A DNA stretch of 64,000 nucleotides, taken from contig JACZRS010000019.1 in NCBI GenBank assembly GCA_022574595.1, forward strand, positions 1-64,000. Direction: 5' to 3'. The stretch comes from Planctomycetota bacterium (GTDB taxonomy: Bacteria > Planctomycetota > Phycisphaerae > Phycisphaerales > SM1A02). A model generated the notes under the pieces. The model was not told the origin of the DNA. It did no database searches and worked only from the letters and a program-made list of their open reading frames with translations. Positions 42,637-51,789 of this stretch are shown one piece after another. How positions within the stretch are numbered: position 1 is the stretch's first letter; each line of letters opens with the position of its first letter. The position numbers and the translations under genes are program-made.

Positions 42637-43239
42637 TTAGTAGCCTGGCATAGTTCCTGTTCGCGTATGACGAAAGCGTCTGGTGCGGTCAAGTTTGCTT
42701 CGTTTTTGTGCACTGAGAAGATAGCCACGGGATCGTTCTCGTTGTCGCCTTTTCTTAACCGTATTGAGCTGGCGATTGCGATTTGATTGTTTTATGCGGC
42801 TTGCCGCTGCTGTTACTGTCCTATTTCTAGTGCGTTCGAACTTAGTCTGGTTGCGATATCGCTTTAGCTGCTTGTTGGTCTTGTTACCTCGTGCTTTAGA
42901 GCTTGATTTACCAGTGCTAGAGCGTTTTACCGCTTTGGGCTTAATGCTTAGTGCTTGATTTAATACTTTTAGCCCACTATTTCCCTGATCGGTCGCCGGA
43001 GTGTTATACCATGCCCCATTTAGTAATCGGTCTGATAATTCATCACTAATTGCTGGTGTTTCGGTGCTCTGTGCTGAGCCGAAGAATTCCTGATAAATAT
43101 CAGTTGTTGTCCGTGTATCAATAGCAGCAACTTCTTGCTCAACCGGAAGATTATCAGACGTGCTATAAAAGGCTGGATAAGCAAGTGCTGAAATTGAAGT
43201 GGTTATTATCAGGGCAAAAACTTTGTATTGCGGCATCAT
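42637..43239 (-). CDS. Secreted, strongly basic protein with DTRTT motif (paralogue 2)
   Basis: AAGGAG precedes the ATG. The 200-residue protein has a hydrophobic signal segment (VFALIITTSISALAYPAF). DTRTTTDIYQEFFG lies at residues 41-54, aligned without gaps with paralogue 1. The C-terminal half is Arg/Lys-rich (KQLKRYRNQTKFERTRNRTV; KKRRQRERSRGYLLSAQKRS). Shared signal, motif position and basic tail show a common origin, although the tails are not alignable by eye. The function is unknown. Confidence 0.68.
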   Translation of the reverse strand: MMPQYKVFALIITTSISALAYPAFYSTSDNLPVEQEVAAIDTRTTTDIYQEFFGSAQSTETPAISDELSDRLLNGAWYNTPATDQGNSGLKVLNQALSIKPKAVKRSSTGKSSSKARGNKTNKQLKRYRNQTKFERTRNRTVTAAASRIKQSNRNRQLNTVKKRRQRERSRGYLLSAQKRSKLDRTRRFRHTRTGTMPGY

Positions 43240-43463
43240 GATCCGCTCCTTTGTCTTTGATTGTCGCCTCCCTTGGAACTATCAAGCATGCGCCAAGGCT
43301 TTGATGATGCAAACGCAAATAAACAGATCAAGCATCAAAACGGCTGAATCAATCACCTGGAGAAATGGGGTAGGCCGTAACAACCAACTTCCGGGGGTAA
43401 CGATTATGCGGATTATGTCAGTTATGCAGGCGAACAAGCAATTGGCGTATACCATGATGGCAT

Positions 43464-44417
43464 ATGGTCGAGAGCGAGCAAAATATCCAAGCGCCCCCAG
43501 TAATGGCGCAGTGCATTACCTGTGGTTATGACCTAAGAGGATTGGAAATTGATAGCTCCTGCCCGGAATGTGGCACATCAATCGAATTATCAATGCGCGG
43601 TAACCGCTTATCACTATCAGATCCAGCATGGGTTGCAAAGCTCGCACGAGGTCAATCATTACTAGTACAAGGCCTTAAGATTTTCTTGCTTGCAATCTGC
43701 GTTGGCTCTGTATATTTGATAATTGGCATTGTAGTTCCTCTAGTAGTATCTTTTGGTTCTCGTTTTACAATTCCAAGTTGGTTCTTGACCGCTATCTTTA
43801 CAATAATTGGTATGGGTATATTCTTTGGGATAATAATTGCGACAATCGGTTGCATCCTTGTTACAACCCAGGATCCGCGAGAAAGTTTAAGAGAATCATC
43901 TCTATCTACTCGAAATATTGCCCGGAAGGCTCTATTTGCAGTATATGCAACCGTTGCAATAGAGTTCGCATGTAGTTTCGTTCTCGATTTATTTACAGCT
44001 TCGAACACCGTTGTCCAAGTCTATATAATTATCATGTTCATAATTTTAGGCATCTTTCTAATGGCTTCACTTGTAGCAACTCTGCGTTGGCTTATGAACC
44101 TTGCTCTGCGCATACCAGATCATGAATTGCGGAAGCGCACATTAGAATCCAGTCGTTTTTTCTATTGGGCCTTACCCGTCTTTTTTATTATTAATATCAT
44201 TATACCAGTGAGTCGTACTACGCCTGGCGGAGCAGGGGGAGGACTTAGCGCCCAGGCTATTTGGTTTATGCTACTAAGTTGTGCTTCTGTAATATTTATG
44301 TTTGCTATTTTAATTAGGTCGAATCGACTATATTTAATACTGCGTGAATACAGTAGCGTTTTTCGCAAATGCGCCGCTGAAGCTGACGCTGCAACTACGA
44401 CACAATTAGCTGATTAG
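43464..44417 (+). CDS. Zinc-ribbon membrane protein of unknown function
   Basis: The N-terminus contains CITCGYDLRGLEIDSSCPEC (about 17-36), a zinc ribbon commonly found in planctomycete membrane proteins. Five to six hydrophobic segments follow to residue 310. The start could also be the ATG at 43503, directly before the ribbon; neither has a good ribosome binding site. The stop overlaps that of serA by 3 bp on the opposite strand. Confidence 0.65.
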   Translation: MVESEQNIQAPPVMAQCITCGYDLRGLEIDSSCPECGTSIELSMRGNRLSLSDPAWVAKLARGQSLLVQGLKIFLLAICVGSVYLIIGIVVPLVVSFGSRFTIPSWFLTAIFTIIGMGIFFGIIIATIGCILVTTQDPRESLRESSLSTRNIARKALFAVYATVAIEFACSFVLDLFTASNTVVQVYIIIMFIILGIFLMASLVATLRWLMNLALRIPDHELRKRTLESSRFFYWALPVFFIINIIIPVSRTTPGGAGGGLSAQAIWFMLLSCASVIFMFAILIRSNRLYLILREYSSVFRKCAAEADAATTTQLAD

Positions 44418-46039
44418 TTGCCGCTTAATGCAACACTTGCAACGCGCAGAATTCCGGGCGATTTGCGCAATTGCTCCAGCAAATTTTCCGGGGGTGCTGT
44501 TTCGAGTTTTAGGATCATCATGGCGATGCTTTGATTTGTGTCAGTGTCGAGCTTTCTACCAATCACCATTTCCGCAATGTTCATTTTGGCGTTACCAAAT
44601 AGTTGGCCGACCATTCCAATGCGGCCTGGTACATCCTTGTTTGTAAGCAATACCATGTTGCCGGATGGAACCATATCCATTGCATAACCATCGAGATGTG
44701 TAATGCGCGGCAGGCCATCTTCGTAAATCGCGCCTTGTACTTTGTGAATAAAGTAGCCTGTCCCCTTTAATTCGATTGCGAGGCGATCTTCGCCTTGGTC
44801 TGATGCAATTATTGTTTGAAGATCAATATGACGCTGTTCTGCGATTAAGCCTGCGTTAATTACATTGACCGGTTCATCTAAATGCTGGCTTAGTAGTTGA
44901 GCAAGGGCAAAGCGCGCGATTGTGTCTGCTGCTCCTGCAAGGGCTTCGCCGCGAACTGTAACTTTGACAGAGCCTAATGGTTCTTCACCAATTGCTGCGT
45001 GAAGCAATGCGATCATTTGGCCGCTTAGATCAACAAACGCTTGTTGACGATCTGATAAATCAAGAACTAAACCGCCCGCGTTTACTGCACCGATCATTCC
45101 TTCGCCCCGCAGATAAGTTGCTAAAGCCTTACACGCGCCAACCGCTACCGCTTCCTGCGCTTCAACCGTAGATGCACCTAGATGTGGAGTAGTCAAAATT
45201 TTCGGATGGTTGCGCAGTGGGCTATTTTCCGGGGGCGGTTCGTTTTCAAAAACATCAAGCGCAGCACCAATACATTTGCCAGACTCTAAGGCTTCCAGCA
45301 GATCTTCTTCATCTACAATCCCTCCACGCGCTGCATTTATAACAAGGATCCCACCAGGCTTTACTGCATCGAACGCTTTTGAATCCAGCATTTTCGTAGT
45401 TACGTCTGTCTTTGGTACATGGAAACTAACAACATCGACCTGGCTAAGCATCTCTTGAAATGATTGAAGTAGTGGTACTTGATCATCTAGGGTTGATGTT
45501 GCGTTTATAAATGGATCGTGTCCTATGACTTTCATGCCGAACGCTAGTGCGCGTTGAGCGAGTGTTGTACCGATTCTCCCCATACCCACAATTCCCAAGG
45601 TTTTGCCATGCAGTTGAATTCCTGTGAATTTGCTTCGATCCCAACCTCCGCCAGCAATTGCAATATGTGCCGGTGCGATATTTCGCGCTAGTGCGATCAT
45701 TAGCGCGAAGGCGTGCTCCGCGGTGGTTATGGTGCTAGCGGATGCTGAGTTCATTACCGCAATACCCATGCTTGTAGCAGTAGGCAGGTCGATATTGTCA
45801 ACTCCCACACCAGCTCTAGCGATTGCCTTGAGCTTTGATTGCCCGCCTGCTGCACATTGATTAAGTACATCCGCGGTGATCTGAACTGCTGATCGGATTA
45901 CCACGCCATCATGCTCTCGCAATACATCTGCCAGTTCAATGCCAGCTAGGCCTATTTGTGTCCAAACCTCAATACCGGGCAGAGATTCAAGGTATTGAGC
46001 CCCCTCAGGAGCCAACTTGTCCGCAATCAGTATCTTCAT
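44414..46039 (-). CDS. serA: D-3-phosphoglycerate dehydrogenase (long form)
   Basis: SerA starts serine synthesis by oxidising 3-phosphoglycerate. The start MKILIADKLAPEGAQYLE at 46039 is chosen by homology and a purine-rich GGGAGA upstream; the frame is open 57 bp further. The 541-residue protein has the NAD-binding motif GKTLGIVGMGRIGTTLAQRA, catalytic NAARGGIVDEEDLLEALESG and TPHLGAST. The intervening domain and a C-terminal ACT domain (NMVLLTNKDVPGRIGMVG) follow, as in long-form enzymes. A dispersed repeat (44749-44768) lies in frame in the region before the ACT domain and seems to lengthen the protein by about 11 residues. Confidence 0.94.
   Translation of the reverse strand: MKILIADKLAPEGAQYLESLPGIEVWTQIGLAGIELADVLREHDGVVIRSAVQITADVLNQCAAGGQSKLKAIARAGVGVDNIDLPTATSMGIAVMNSASASTITTAEHAFALMIALARNIAPAHIAIAGGGWDRSKFTGIQLHGKTLGIVGMGRIGTTLAQRALAFGMKVIGHDPFINATSTLDDQVPLLQSFQEMLSQVDVVSFHVPKTDVTTKMLDSKAFDAVKPGGILVINAARGGIVDEEDLLEALESGKCIGAALDVFENEPPPENSPLRNHPKILTTPHLGASTVEAQEAVAVGACKALATYLRGEGMIGAVNAGGLVLDLSDRQQAFVDLSGQMIALLHAAIGEEPLGSVKVTVRGEALAGAADTIARFALAQLLSQHLDEPVNVINAGLIAEQRHIDLQTIIASDQGEDRLAIELKGTGYFIHKVQGAIYEDGLPRITHLDGYAMDMVPSGNMVLLTNKDVPGRIGMVGQLFGNAKMNIAEMVIGRKLDTDTNQSIAMMILKLETAPPENLLEQLRKSPGILRVASVALSGN
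44749..44768. repeat. Dispersed repeat TAAAGTAGCCTGTCCCCTTT inside serA
   Basis: It is identical to 35753-35772. In serA it codes for KGTGYF. In SerA homologues the equivalent position usually goes from a Gly-Thr directly to an Arg-Ile beta strand, so the repeat with adjacent bases appears as an in-frame insertion. Confidence 0.85.
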
Positions 46040-46204
46040 CCGTGAAATAGTCTCCCATAAAACTGCCACCATAGCCTCACTAGTCATACTCCCCAAATCC
46101 AGCCTTTTGGGATATTAAGCCTCTTTGGACGGACCCGTTCTAAAGGGCTAGAATGTCCGCTTAAAGGACTAGGGTATATAAATTTTTGAGGATTATTGAC
46201 CAAG

Positions 46205-46474
46205 ATGAGTATTGCAGCTGCACAAAGACAAGAGTTGGTAAAAGAGTACCAACGACACGATAGCGACTCAGGATCACCTGAGGTGCAGATCGCTATTATC
46301 ACAGAGCGCATTAGATCGCTCAGTGGGCATCTGCAAACCCACAAGCATGATTACGCATCACAGCGTGGCCTTGTCTTGTTAGTAGGTAAGCGAAATCGCC
46401 TGCTTAAGTATCTTGCTAGAACCAGGCGAGATGCATATCAGGCGTTAATCAAGCGGCTCGGCCTTCGTAAATAG
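46205..46474 (+). CDS. rpsO: 30S ribosomal protein S15
   Basis: The ATG at 46205 gives exactly 89 residues, the normal S15 length, starting MSIAAAQRQELVKEYQRHDS. SGSPEVQIAIITERIRSLSG, HKHDYASQRGLVLLVGKRNR and LLKYLARTRRDAYQALIKRL are characteristic. An upstream TTG adds three codons and is less likely. It precedes pnp as in many bacteria; an intrinsic terminator overlaps its stop. Confidence 0.96.
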   Translation: MSIAAAQRQELVKEYQRHDSDSGSPEVQIAIITERIRSLSGHLQTHKHDYASQRGLVLLVGKRNRLLKYLARTRRDAYQALIKRLGLRK

Positions 46475-46488
46475 GCTGGGCCTTTTTT
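46455..46488 (+). terminator. Intrinsic terminator overlapping the rpsO stop codon
   Basis: GGCTCGGCC (46455-46463) pairs with GGCTGGGCC (46474-46482) with two G-T pairs, followed by TTTTTT. The left arm lies in the last codons of rpsO, the stop in the loop. This would separate rpsO from pnp in part. Confidence 0.7.
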
Positions 46489-46654
46489 GTCAAGCGGTGT
46501 GGGGCTGGCCAACGGTGGCAGTAGGTAATCGACAGTTCATTTAATATGTGACTGTTACTTACCTTCTGCCTCTTAGATGTCGGCGGCCGCTCTGGCAATT
46601 GGATTCTGTGCGGAGTTGATGCGCACAGTGACATCTATAAGAGGTACAAAAAAA

Positions 46655-48826
46655 ATGACATATGTATGTGTAGAGCGGCAAATCGGAGGCCGCACGCTTA
46701 AATTTGAAACTGGCAAGGTCGCAAAGCTCGCATCCGGAGCGGTGATGGCCAGTTACGCTGATACCACACTTCTCGCAACCGCTATGCGGGCAGAGCCACG
46801 GAAGGGGCTGGACTTCTTCCCGCTGCAATGTGATTACCGAGAAAAACTCGGGGCAGGCGGAAAGTTCCCCGGAGGATTCCGCAAAAGAGAAGGCGCACCT
46901 AGCGAAAAAGAAATCCTAACCATGAGGCTGATGGATCGTCCGATTCGTCCATTATTCCCCGATGGCTTTGTTGATGAAGTTCAAATCCAAGCGTGGGTAA
47001 TGAGCCACGATGGCCAGAATGATGCGGACGTCCTGGCGTGTACAGCAGCCTCGGCAGCTCTTTGCCTGACTGATGCCCCATTTGAAGGGCCGGTCGCAAC
47101 TGTTCGCGTTGGACGTATTGTTACCGATGACGGTGAAGAATATGTACTCAACCCCACGCACGCTCAGATGGAATTTTCCGATCTGGACTTAGTGCTTTCA
47201 GGTCACGCAGATGGCCTGAACATGATCGAAGTAGGAGCGGCGGAAGTTCCCGAAGCTGATCTCATTGAAGCGATTCGTGTCGGGTACGAAGAAGGCATCA
47301 AACCAATGCTCGAGATGCAACTGGAGTTGATGGAAAAAGCGGGTAAGAAAGAAAAACGTCCCGGCACTCTACTTCTGCCACCTGATGAGATTATCGAGCA
47401 GGTGAAGAAGATTGCCGGCGAGGAAATGACCAAGCTCAGGCAGATCAAAAGTAAGCAAGAGCGCGGTGACGCAATTAGCGAACTTAAAGAGCGTATGATC
47501 GAAGAACATTTCGCAATACCAACAGGTGTAGCTTATTCCGAACACTTAGAAGCGGAAACACGTCAAGGACATGCTAAAGAGGCATTTAGAAGTTTAGAGA
47601 AGAAAACCGCACATCGACTTATTGCTGAAGACGGAGTGCGGGCGGATGGCCGTAAATTAAATGAAATCAGAGAACTGTTAATGGAGGTGGGTTTCTTACC
47701 TCGCGTTCATGGATCTGCTCTATTCCAACGCGGCGAAACACAATCAATAGTAACCTGCACACTAGGCACTACCCGCGATGAGCAGATCGTCGATGGGTTG
47801 ATGCCCGAGTACGCCAAGAAATTTTATCTTCACTACAACTTCCCGCCGTTCTGCGTTGGTGAAGCTGGCCGCATCATGGGGCCTGGTCGTAGAGAGATAG
47901 GCCACGGCGGATTGGCGGAGAGATCATTGCTGGCAATCCTGCCTGACCTTGAAGAATTCCCCTATACCGTGAGAATTGTCAGCGATATCACAGAATCCAA
48001 CGGCTCATCTTCCATGGCTTCGGTTTGTGGTGGATGTTTAGCCCTTATGGATGCAGGTGTGCCTATCAAGGCAACTTGTGCAGGCATATCAGTAGGTAGA
48101 TTCACATCTGCTGATGGCAAAGTAACCCACATTACCGATATCATCGGCGAAGAAGATTTCTTCGGTGAAATGGACTTTAAAGTGTCCGGCACTCGTGATG
48201 GCATCACCGGCGTGCAGCTTGACCTTAAAGCGCGCGGCCTGGGCATTGAGGAAATCTCGACCATACTCGATCAAGCCAAAATCGGTAGGCTGGAAATTAT
48301 AGAAAAAATCGAAGGCATTCTGCCACAGCCGCGAGCGGATCTTTCAGCTTACGCGCCACGAATTATCACAGTTATGATCGATCCAGAGAAGATCGGCAAG
48401 CTCATAGGTCCTGGTGGTAAAACCATTCGAGGTATTCAAGAGCGAACAGGCGCAACAATTGATGTTCAAGAAGATGGCACAGTGCTTATCGCAGCTATTG
48501 ATGGCGATGCAGGACTTAGAGCCAAAGGCGAAGTTGAAGCGCTTGGTGCTGAAATCAAAGTTGGAACAATCTACGAAGGTGAAGTGGTTTCAATTAAGGA
48601 CTTCGGAGCATTCATCGAGATCGCACCGGGAACCGATGGCATGTGCCACATTTCTGAACTAACCGATGGATACGTCAAATCCGTTAGTGATGAGATCAAA
48701 GTCGGCGAACGCATAAAGGTTAAAGTGATCAACGTGGATGATACTGGCCGTATCAAGCTGTCAAGGCGAGCAGCTATGGAAGAAGAAAATAAAAAAGAAG
48801 AGGAACCGGTCGGCGCCAATAGTTGA
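46655..48826 (+). CDS. pnp: Polyribonucleotide nucleotidyltransferase (PNPase)
   Basis: PNPase degrades RNA from the 3' end using phosphate. The ATG at 46655 (MTYVCVERQIGGRTLKFETG) follows AGAGG at 11 bp; the frame is open upstream but without homology. The 723-residue protein has two RNase PH domains (ATAMRAEPRKGLDFFPLQCD; HGSALFQRGETQSIVTCTLG), FGEMDFKVSGTRDGITGVQL in the active site of the second, a KH domain (IGKLIGPGGKTIRGIQERTG) and an S1 domain (GAFIEIAPGTDGMCHISEL). It forms a conserved pair with rpsO. Confidence 0.97.
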   Translation: MTYVCVERQIGGRTLKFETGKVAKLASGAVMASYADTTLLATAMRAEPRKGLDFFPLQCDYREKLGAGGKFPGGFRKREGAPSEKEILTMRLMDRPIRPLFPDGFVDEVQIQAWVMSHDGQNDADVLACTAASAALCLTDAPFEGPVATVRVGRIVTDDGEEYVLNPTHAQMEFSDLDLVLSGHADGLNMIEVGAAEVPEADLIEAIRVGYEEGIKPMLEMQLELMEKAGKKEKRPGTLLLPPDEIIEQVKKIAGEEMTKLRQIKSKQERGDAISELKERMIEEHFAIPTGVAYSEHLEAETRQGHAKEAFRSLEKKTAHRLIAEDGVRADGRKLNEIRELLMEVGFLPRVHGSALFQRGETQSIVTCTLGTTRDEQIVDGLMPEYAKKFYLHYNFPPFCVGEAGRIMGPGRREIGHGGLAERSLLAILPDLEEFPYTVRIVSDITESNGSSSMASVCGGCLALMDAGVPIKATCAGISVGRFTSADGKVTHITDIIGEEDFFGEMDFKVSGTRDGITGVQLDLKARGLGIEEISTILDQAKIGRLEIIEKIEGILPQPRADLSAYAPRIITVMIDPEKIGKLIGPGGKTIRGIQERTGATIDVQEDGTVLIAAIDGDAGLRAKGEVEALGAEIKVGTIYEGEVVSIKDFGAFIEIAPGTDGMCHISELTDGYVKSVSDEIKVGERIKVKVINVDDTGRIKLSRRAAMEEENKKEEEPVGANS

Positions 48827-48849
48827 TCGCTGATCCTCAATTGATAATA

Positions 48850-48876
48850 AGCCTCGGGCAAAAGGCCCGGGGTTTT
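48850..48876 (+). terminator. Terminator of the rpsO-pnp operon
   Basis: The stem GCCTCGGGC with GCCCGGGG around AAAAG is followed by TTTTTT, directly after pnp. It has one G-T-type mismatch and is otherwise a standard intrinsic terminator. Confidence 0.88.
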
Positions 48877-48922
48877 TTCTGCGCAAGCAGTCAAGCCGTC
48901 AAGGGGCTAAGATTATAAATAT

Positions 48923-49771
48923 ATGGATTGGATTAAGTGGATATTAATTGGTGTAGTAGCAGGCGTAGTACTTATGGCGCCCGTAACTCGTATTCTGCTA
49001 AAAAGAGCAAGAGATCGTGCGCGCCTGGCTGAACGTCGCGCGCGCGACGCAGAACGTCTGGCTGAACTTGGTGCGATGACAGGGGGCCTGGCGCACGAGA
49101 TCAAGAACCCTTTATCAACAGTGGGACTAAACGCACAATTGCTTGCAGAAGCTATTTCGGACTCTGCTCTACCTCAGGATGAACGCGACCGACTTCTGCG
49201 ACGAATAGATGCGCTTTCAAGAGAGATAGAGCGCTTAAGAGGCATCCTTACAGATTTCCTCCAATTTGCAGGTCGAGTAAATCTTGAAACTGAAAACCGA
49301 GATTTGGTTCAGATCATTGCTGATATTTGTGATTTCTATCAGCCTCAGTGCGATCAAAGTTCAGTTGTGTTGCGCACCCAATTGCCAAGTGTACCGGTGT
49401 TAGTGCGGGTTGACGAAAGTCTTTTCAAACAAGCGTTATTAAATCTGATGATCAACGCAACTCAGGTGATGAGCGCAAACTCAAGATCCAGCAACGACCC
49501 CAATCAACAAGGCACTAGTGGCGAGCTAATGTTGCGCGTTGAAACTGACAATAACGAAGCCCGCCTTCATGTAATTGATACAGGGCCGGGGATTGATAGC
49601 AAGAAGTTAAAGGAGATATTCCACCCTTACGTTTCACATCAAACGGGTGGAACCGGGCTTGGCCTTCCAACCGCAAGGCGAATTATCGAAGAGCATGACG
49701 GGCGACTGGAAGTGCATTCAGAACTTGGTAAAGGAAGTGATTTTGTGATTCACCTTCCTCTTAGTTCGTAA
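48923..49771 (+). CDS. Sensor histidine kinase without an extracellular sensor domain
   Basis: The 282-residue protein has one N-terminal membrane segment (residues about 5-25) and a basic coiled-coil stretch (RARDRARLAERRARDAERLA). The H-box is TGGLAHEIKNPLSTVGLNAQ with H58. The ATPase domain shows the N-box NLMINATQVM, G1 DTGPGID and G2 TGLGLPTARRIIEEH. There is no periplasmic loop or PAS domain, so the signal may come from the membrane or a partner protein. The convergent neighbour, 13 bp away, is an ANTAR response regulator and a likely target. Confidence 0.92.
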   Translation: MDWIKWILIGVVAGVVLMAPVTRILLKRARDRARLAERRARDAERLAELGAMTGGLAHEIKNPLSTVGLNAQLLAEAISDSALPQDERDRLLRRIDALSREIERLRGILTDFLQFAGRVNLETENRDLVQIIADICDFYQPQCDQSSVVLRTQLPSVPVLVRVDESLFKQALLNLMINATQVMSANSRSSNDPNQQGTSGELMLRVETDNNEARLHVIDTGPGIDSKKLKEIFHPYVSHQTGGTGLGLPTARRIIEEHDGRLEVHSELGKGSDFVIHLPLSS

Positions 49772-49784
49772 TGTATCTCTATTG

Positions 49785-50444
49785 TTAATTTTCAGCAAAG
49801 ATCTCAACATTGTCGAGTATGGATTTAGCAACTTCAATGAGAGGCCTGCGTGAGTTTCTCGCTTGCTTTTGCAGCATTTTCATGGCTTCAGGTTCGGTAT
49901 TGCCCTTGCGCTGGACAATGAACCACTTAGCTTGTTCAATGGTTTTGCGATCATCCAAGCGTTGCTTGAGAAATCCTATTTCAAGGCCATTATCAATGTA
50001 ATCTTGGTATCTTCTCCATGCAACTTCAATACTTACTCTCAAATGATCCTGACTTGCTGGTTTCAATAAAAATCCGAAGACTCCGATTTCCGCTGCTGTA
50101 GAAACATATTCGGGGTCCGAGTAAGCGGACAATATCATTACAGGTACCCCGTACTGTTTGAAGATTGTTTTGGCAGCCTCCAATCCATTGGTCTTTGGCA
50201 TTCGAATGTCAAGCAGAGCTAAGTCAGGTTTCTCTCGTTGGCAAAGCTTAATGGTTTCTTCACCATCTGCGGTTGGTCCAACTACTTGGTATCCAAGATC
50301 GGTAAGACTTGCACATATTCCAGTTGCAACAAGATGTTCATCATCCGCAACTAATATACGCTTTGGACTATTAGCAATAACATCCGAATTATTGATCGGT
50401 GAGATGCTAGTGCTCAAATTGTCATTACAGTTACCAACCGACAT
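49785..50444 (-). CDS. Response regulator with ANTAR RNA-binding output domain
   Basis: AAGGAG precedes the ATG. The 219-residue protein has a receiver domain with the acidic pocket D34-D35, phosphoacceptor D79 (LALLDIRMPK) and a conserved Lys in FLLKP. Residues about 150-210 form an ANTAR domain (LKQRLDDRKTIEQAKWFIVQ, ending RRPLIEVAKSIL). ANTAR proteins bind tandem small hairpins in nascent RNA and prevent transcription termination. The convergent histidine kinase gene is the likely partner. The RNA target was not identified in this window. Confidence 0.93.
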   Translation of the reverse strand: MSVGNCNDNLSTSISPINNSDVIANSPKRILVADDEHLVATGICASLTDLGYQVVGPTADGEETIKLCQREKPDLALLDIRMPKTNGLEAAKTIFKQYGVPVMILSAYSDPEYVSTAAEIGVFGFLLKPASQDHLRVSIEVAWRRYQDYIDNGLEIGFLKQRLDDRKTIEQAKWFIVQRKGNTEPEAMKMLQKQARNSRRPLIEVAKSILDNVEIFAEN

Positions 50445-50565
50445 GACCGTAGTCTCCTTCCCCCGGAGTCCAACGATCTTGGATTGAATAGTAATAGCCG
50501 TTAATAGCGGAGATCAATCATGGATCTACTAGCGGCGAATTAGGATATCGACCACATCATAGGGG

Positions 50566-51741
50566 TCAATCCAGGAAATCACGTGCGTCTAAGCGCTCAG
50601 GCACATATGTTTCAGTTACATATGAAATATCTTTTGTAATTAGTGATTCAACCTCCATTTTAAAACCGTTCCTCAGCATGTGCTGTATCTCGCGTTGCCA
50701 AGGCTTTTTGTCTATAAACCAGGGATATCCCGCAATCTGTTTTGCACGAGTTATGTCGCGCTCATTTAAATCAATTTTTACATCGTCCTTCAATGCGCAG
50801 CGTTCGTAATCCTCTGCTCTTATACCGATGAACTTTGCATCAGGCACAGCCATTCGCTCGCTTTCAAATGCAAGACTAATCGAACCCTGCTTAATTACAC
50901 TATAAATATAGTGTCCCCAAGGATCGCAATCTAGCAGGCAATAAATGGGTAAGCCAAGTTCTATATTCAAACGGCGCAAAAGTCGCCTCACACCTCTTGG
51001 CGGTTGTCCTGAACCTTCTGTCAAAATGCAGTTGTGAATTTCCCAGAAGCGATCTTCGTTGAATCTGCTCCAAACTGTATCTTTTTCAACGTGCAGGACG
51101 AAATCAGCTTCGCAGTTTTTGAACTCAATTACACTGGGTTCACAGATACTTGGGATAGAGTAGCCGCCTGTACCCATTCTACGACAATCAATTTCATCGC
51201 CGTTGTCGATAATGGTAATGTTGCCCACCATAGTGCCGCGTTTCTTTGCAAAGATATGTAATTCCTCACGCAAAGCATGCATGGAAACTTCAAGGTCTTC
51301 CAGTATGGGATCAGATTCACTTTGATCGTTAAATGTTTTTTCTTTTGTACCTTCGATTGTGTGTAAGCATTTGTAGTACATGCCACGCAAACTCAGAGTT
51401 TTTTGCGCTTCAATCAAATCCTTGCATCCGTTAGCTAGAAGCATAGTTTGCATGAATTTCTTGGCTTGATTTAGATTGAATAGGTTACGGCGCTGACTGT
51501 TGGATCCCATTTCCAGGATTCGCTTACGCTTGTTGTATTTCATATTTGAAACAGTGCGCAGCGGTATATCCACAAATGGATCACGCTGATTAAGACTCGA
51601 TTTAACCACAGCCTTGCCCATGGTGTCTATCTTGCTGATGGTATCTTTGTCTTTCTTTTTAGAAACTGGACTTAGGCGCCGTCTTGTAGGTTTCTTTGCA
51701 ATCGACTTATGTGTGCCTAATTTAGTTTTCTTTTTTGCCAT
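50566..51741 (-). CDS. top6A: DNA topoisomerase VI subunit A (Spo11-like)
   Basis: Subunit A makes the DNA double-strand break through a tyrosine. The 391-residue protein has a basic N-terminal extension (first 75 residues), then the winged-helix domain with LSLRGMYYKC, in which Y123 is the expected nucleophile. The Toprim domain has E219 (VLHVEKDTVW) and D271/D273 (CLLDCDPWGHYI), the metal-binding residues. The gene follows that of subunit B by 48 bp on the same strand. Topoisomerase VI is mainly archaeal and plant and is uncommon in bacteria, so the complete pair is notable. The N-terminal Lys/Arg extension is longer than in archaeal proteins. Confidence 0.92.
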   Translation of the reverse strand: MAKKKTKLGTHKSIAKKPTRRRLSPVSKKKDKDTISKIDTMGKAVVKSSLNQRDPFVDIPLRTVSNMKYNKRKRILEMGSNSQRRNLFNLNQAKKFMQTMLLANGCKDLIEAQKTLSLRGMYYKCLHTIEGTKEKTFNDQSESDPILEDLEVSMHALREELHIFAKKRGTMVGNITIIDNGDEIDCRRMGTGGYSIPSICEPSVIEFKNCEADFVLHVEKDTVWSRFNEDRFWEIHNCILTEGSGQPPRGVRRLLRRLNIELGLPIYCLLDCDPWGHYIYSVIKQGSISLAFESERMAVPDAKFIGIRAEDYERCALKDDVKIDLNERDITRAKQIAGYPWFIDKKPWQREIQHMLRNGFKMEVESLITKDISYVTETYVPERLDARDFLD

Positions 51742-51789
51742 TTATCTGATTTCTACTTGTGTGTACGATCAAGTAACCATGCCATAAAT

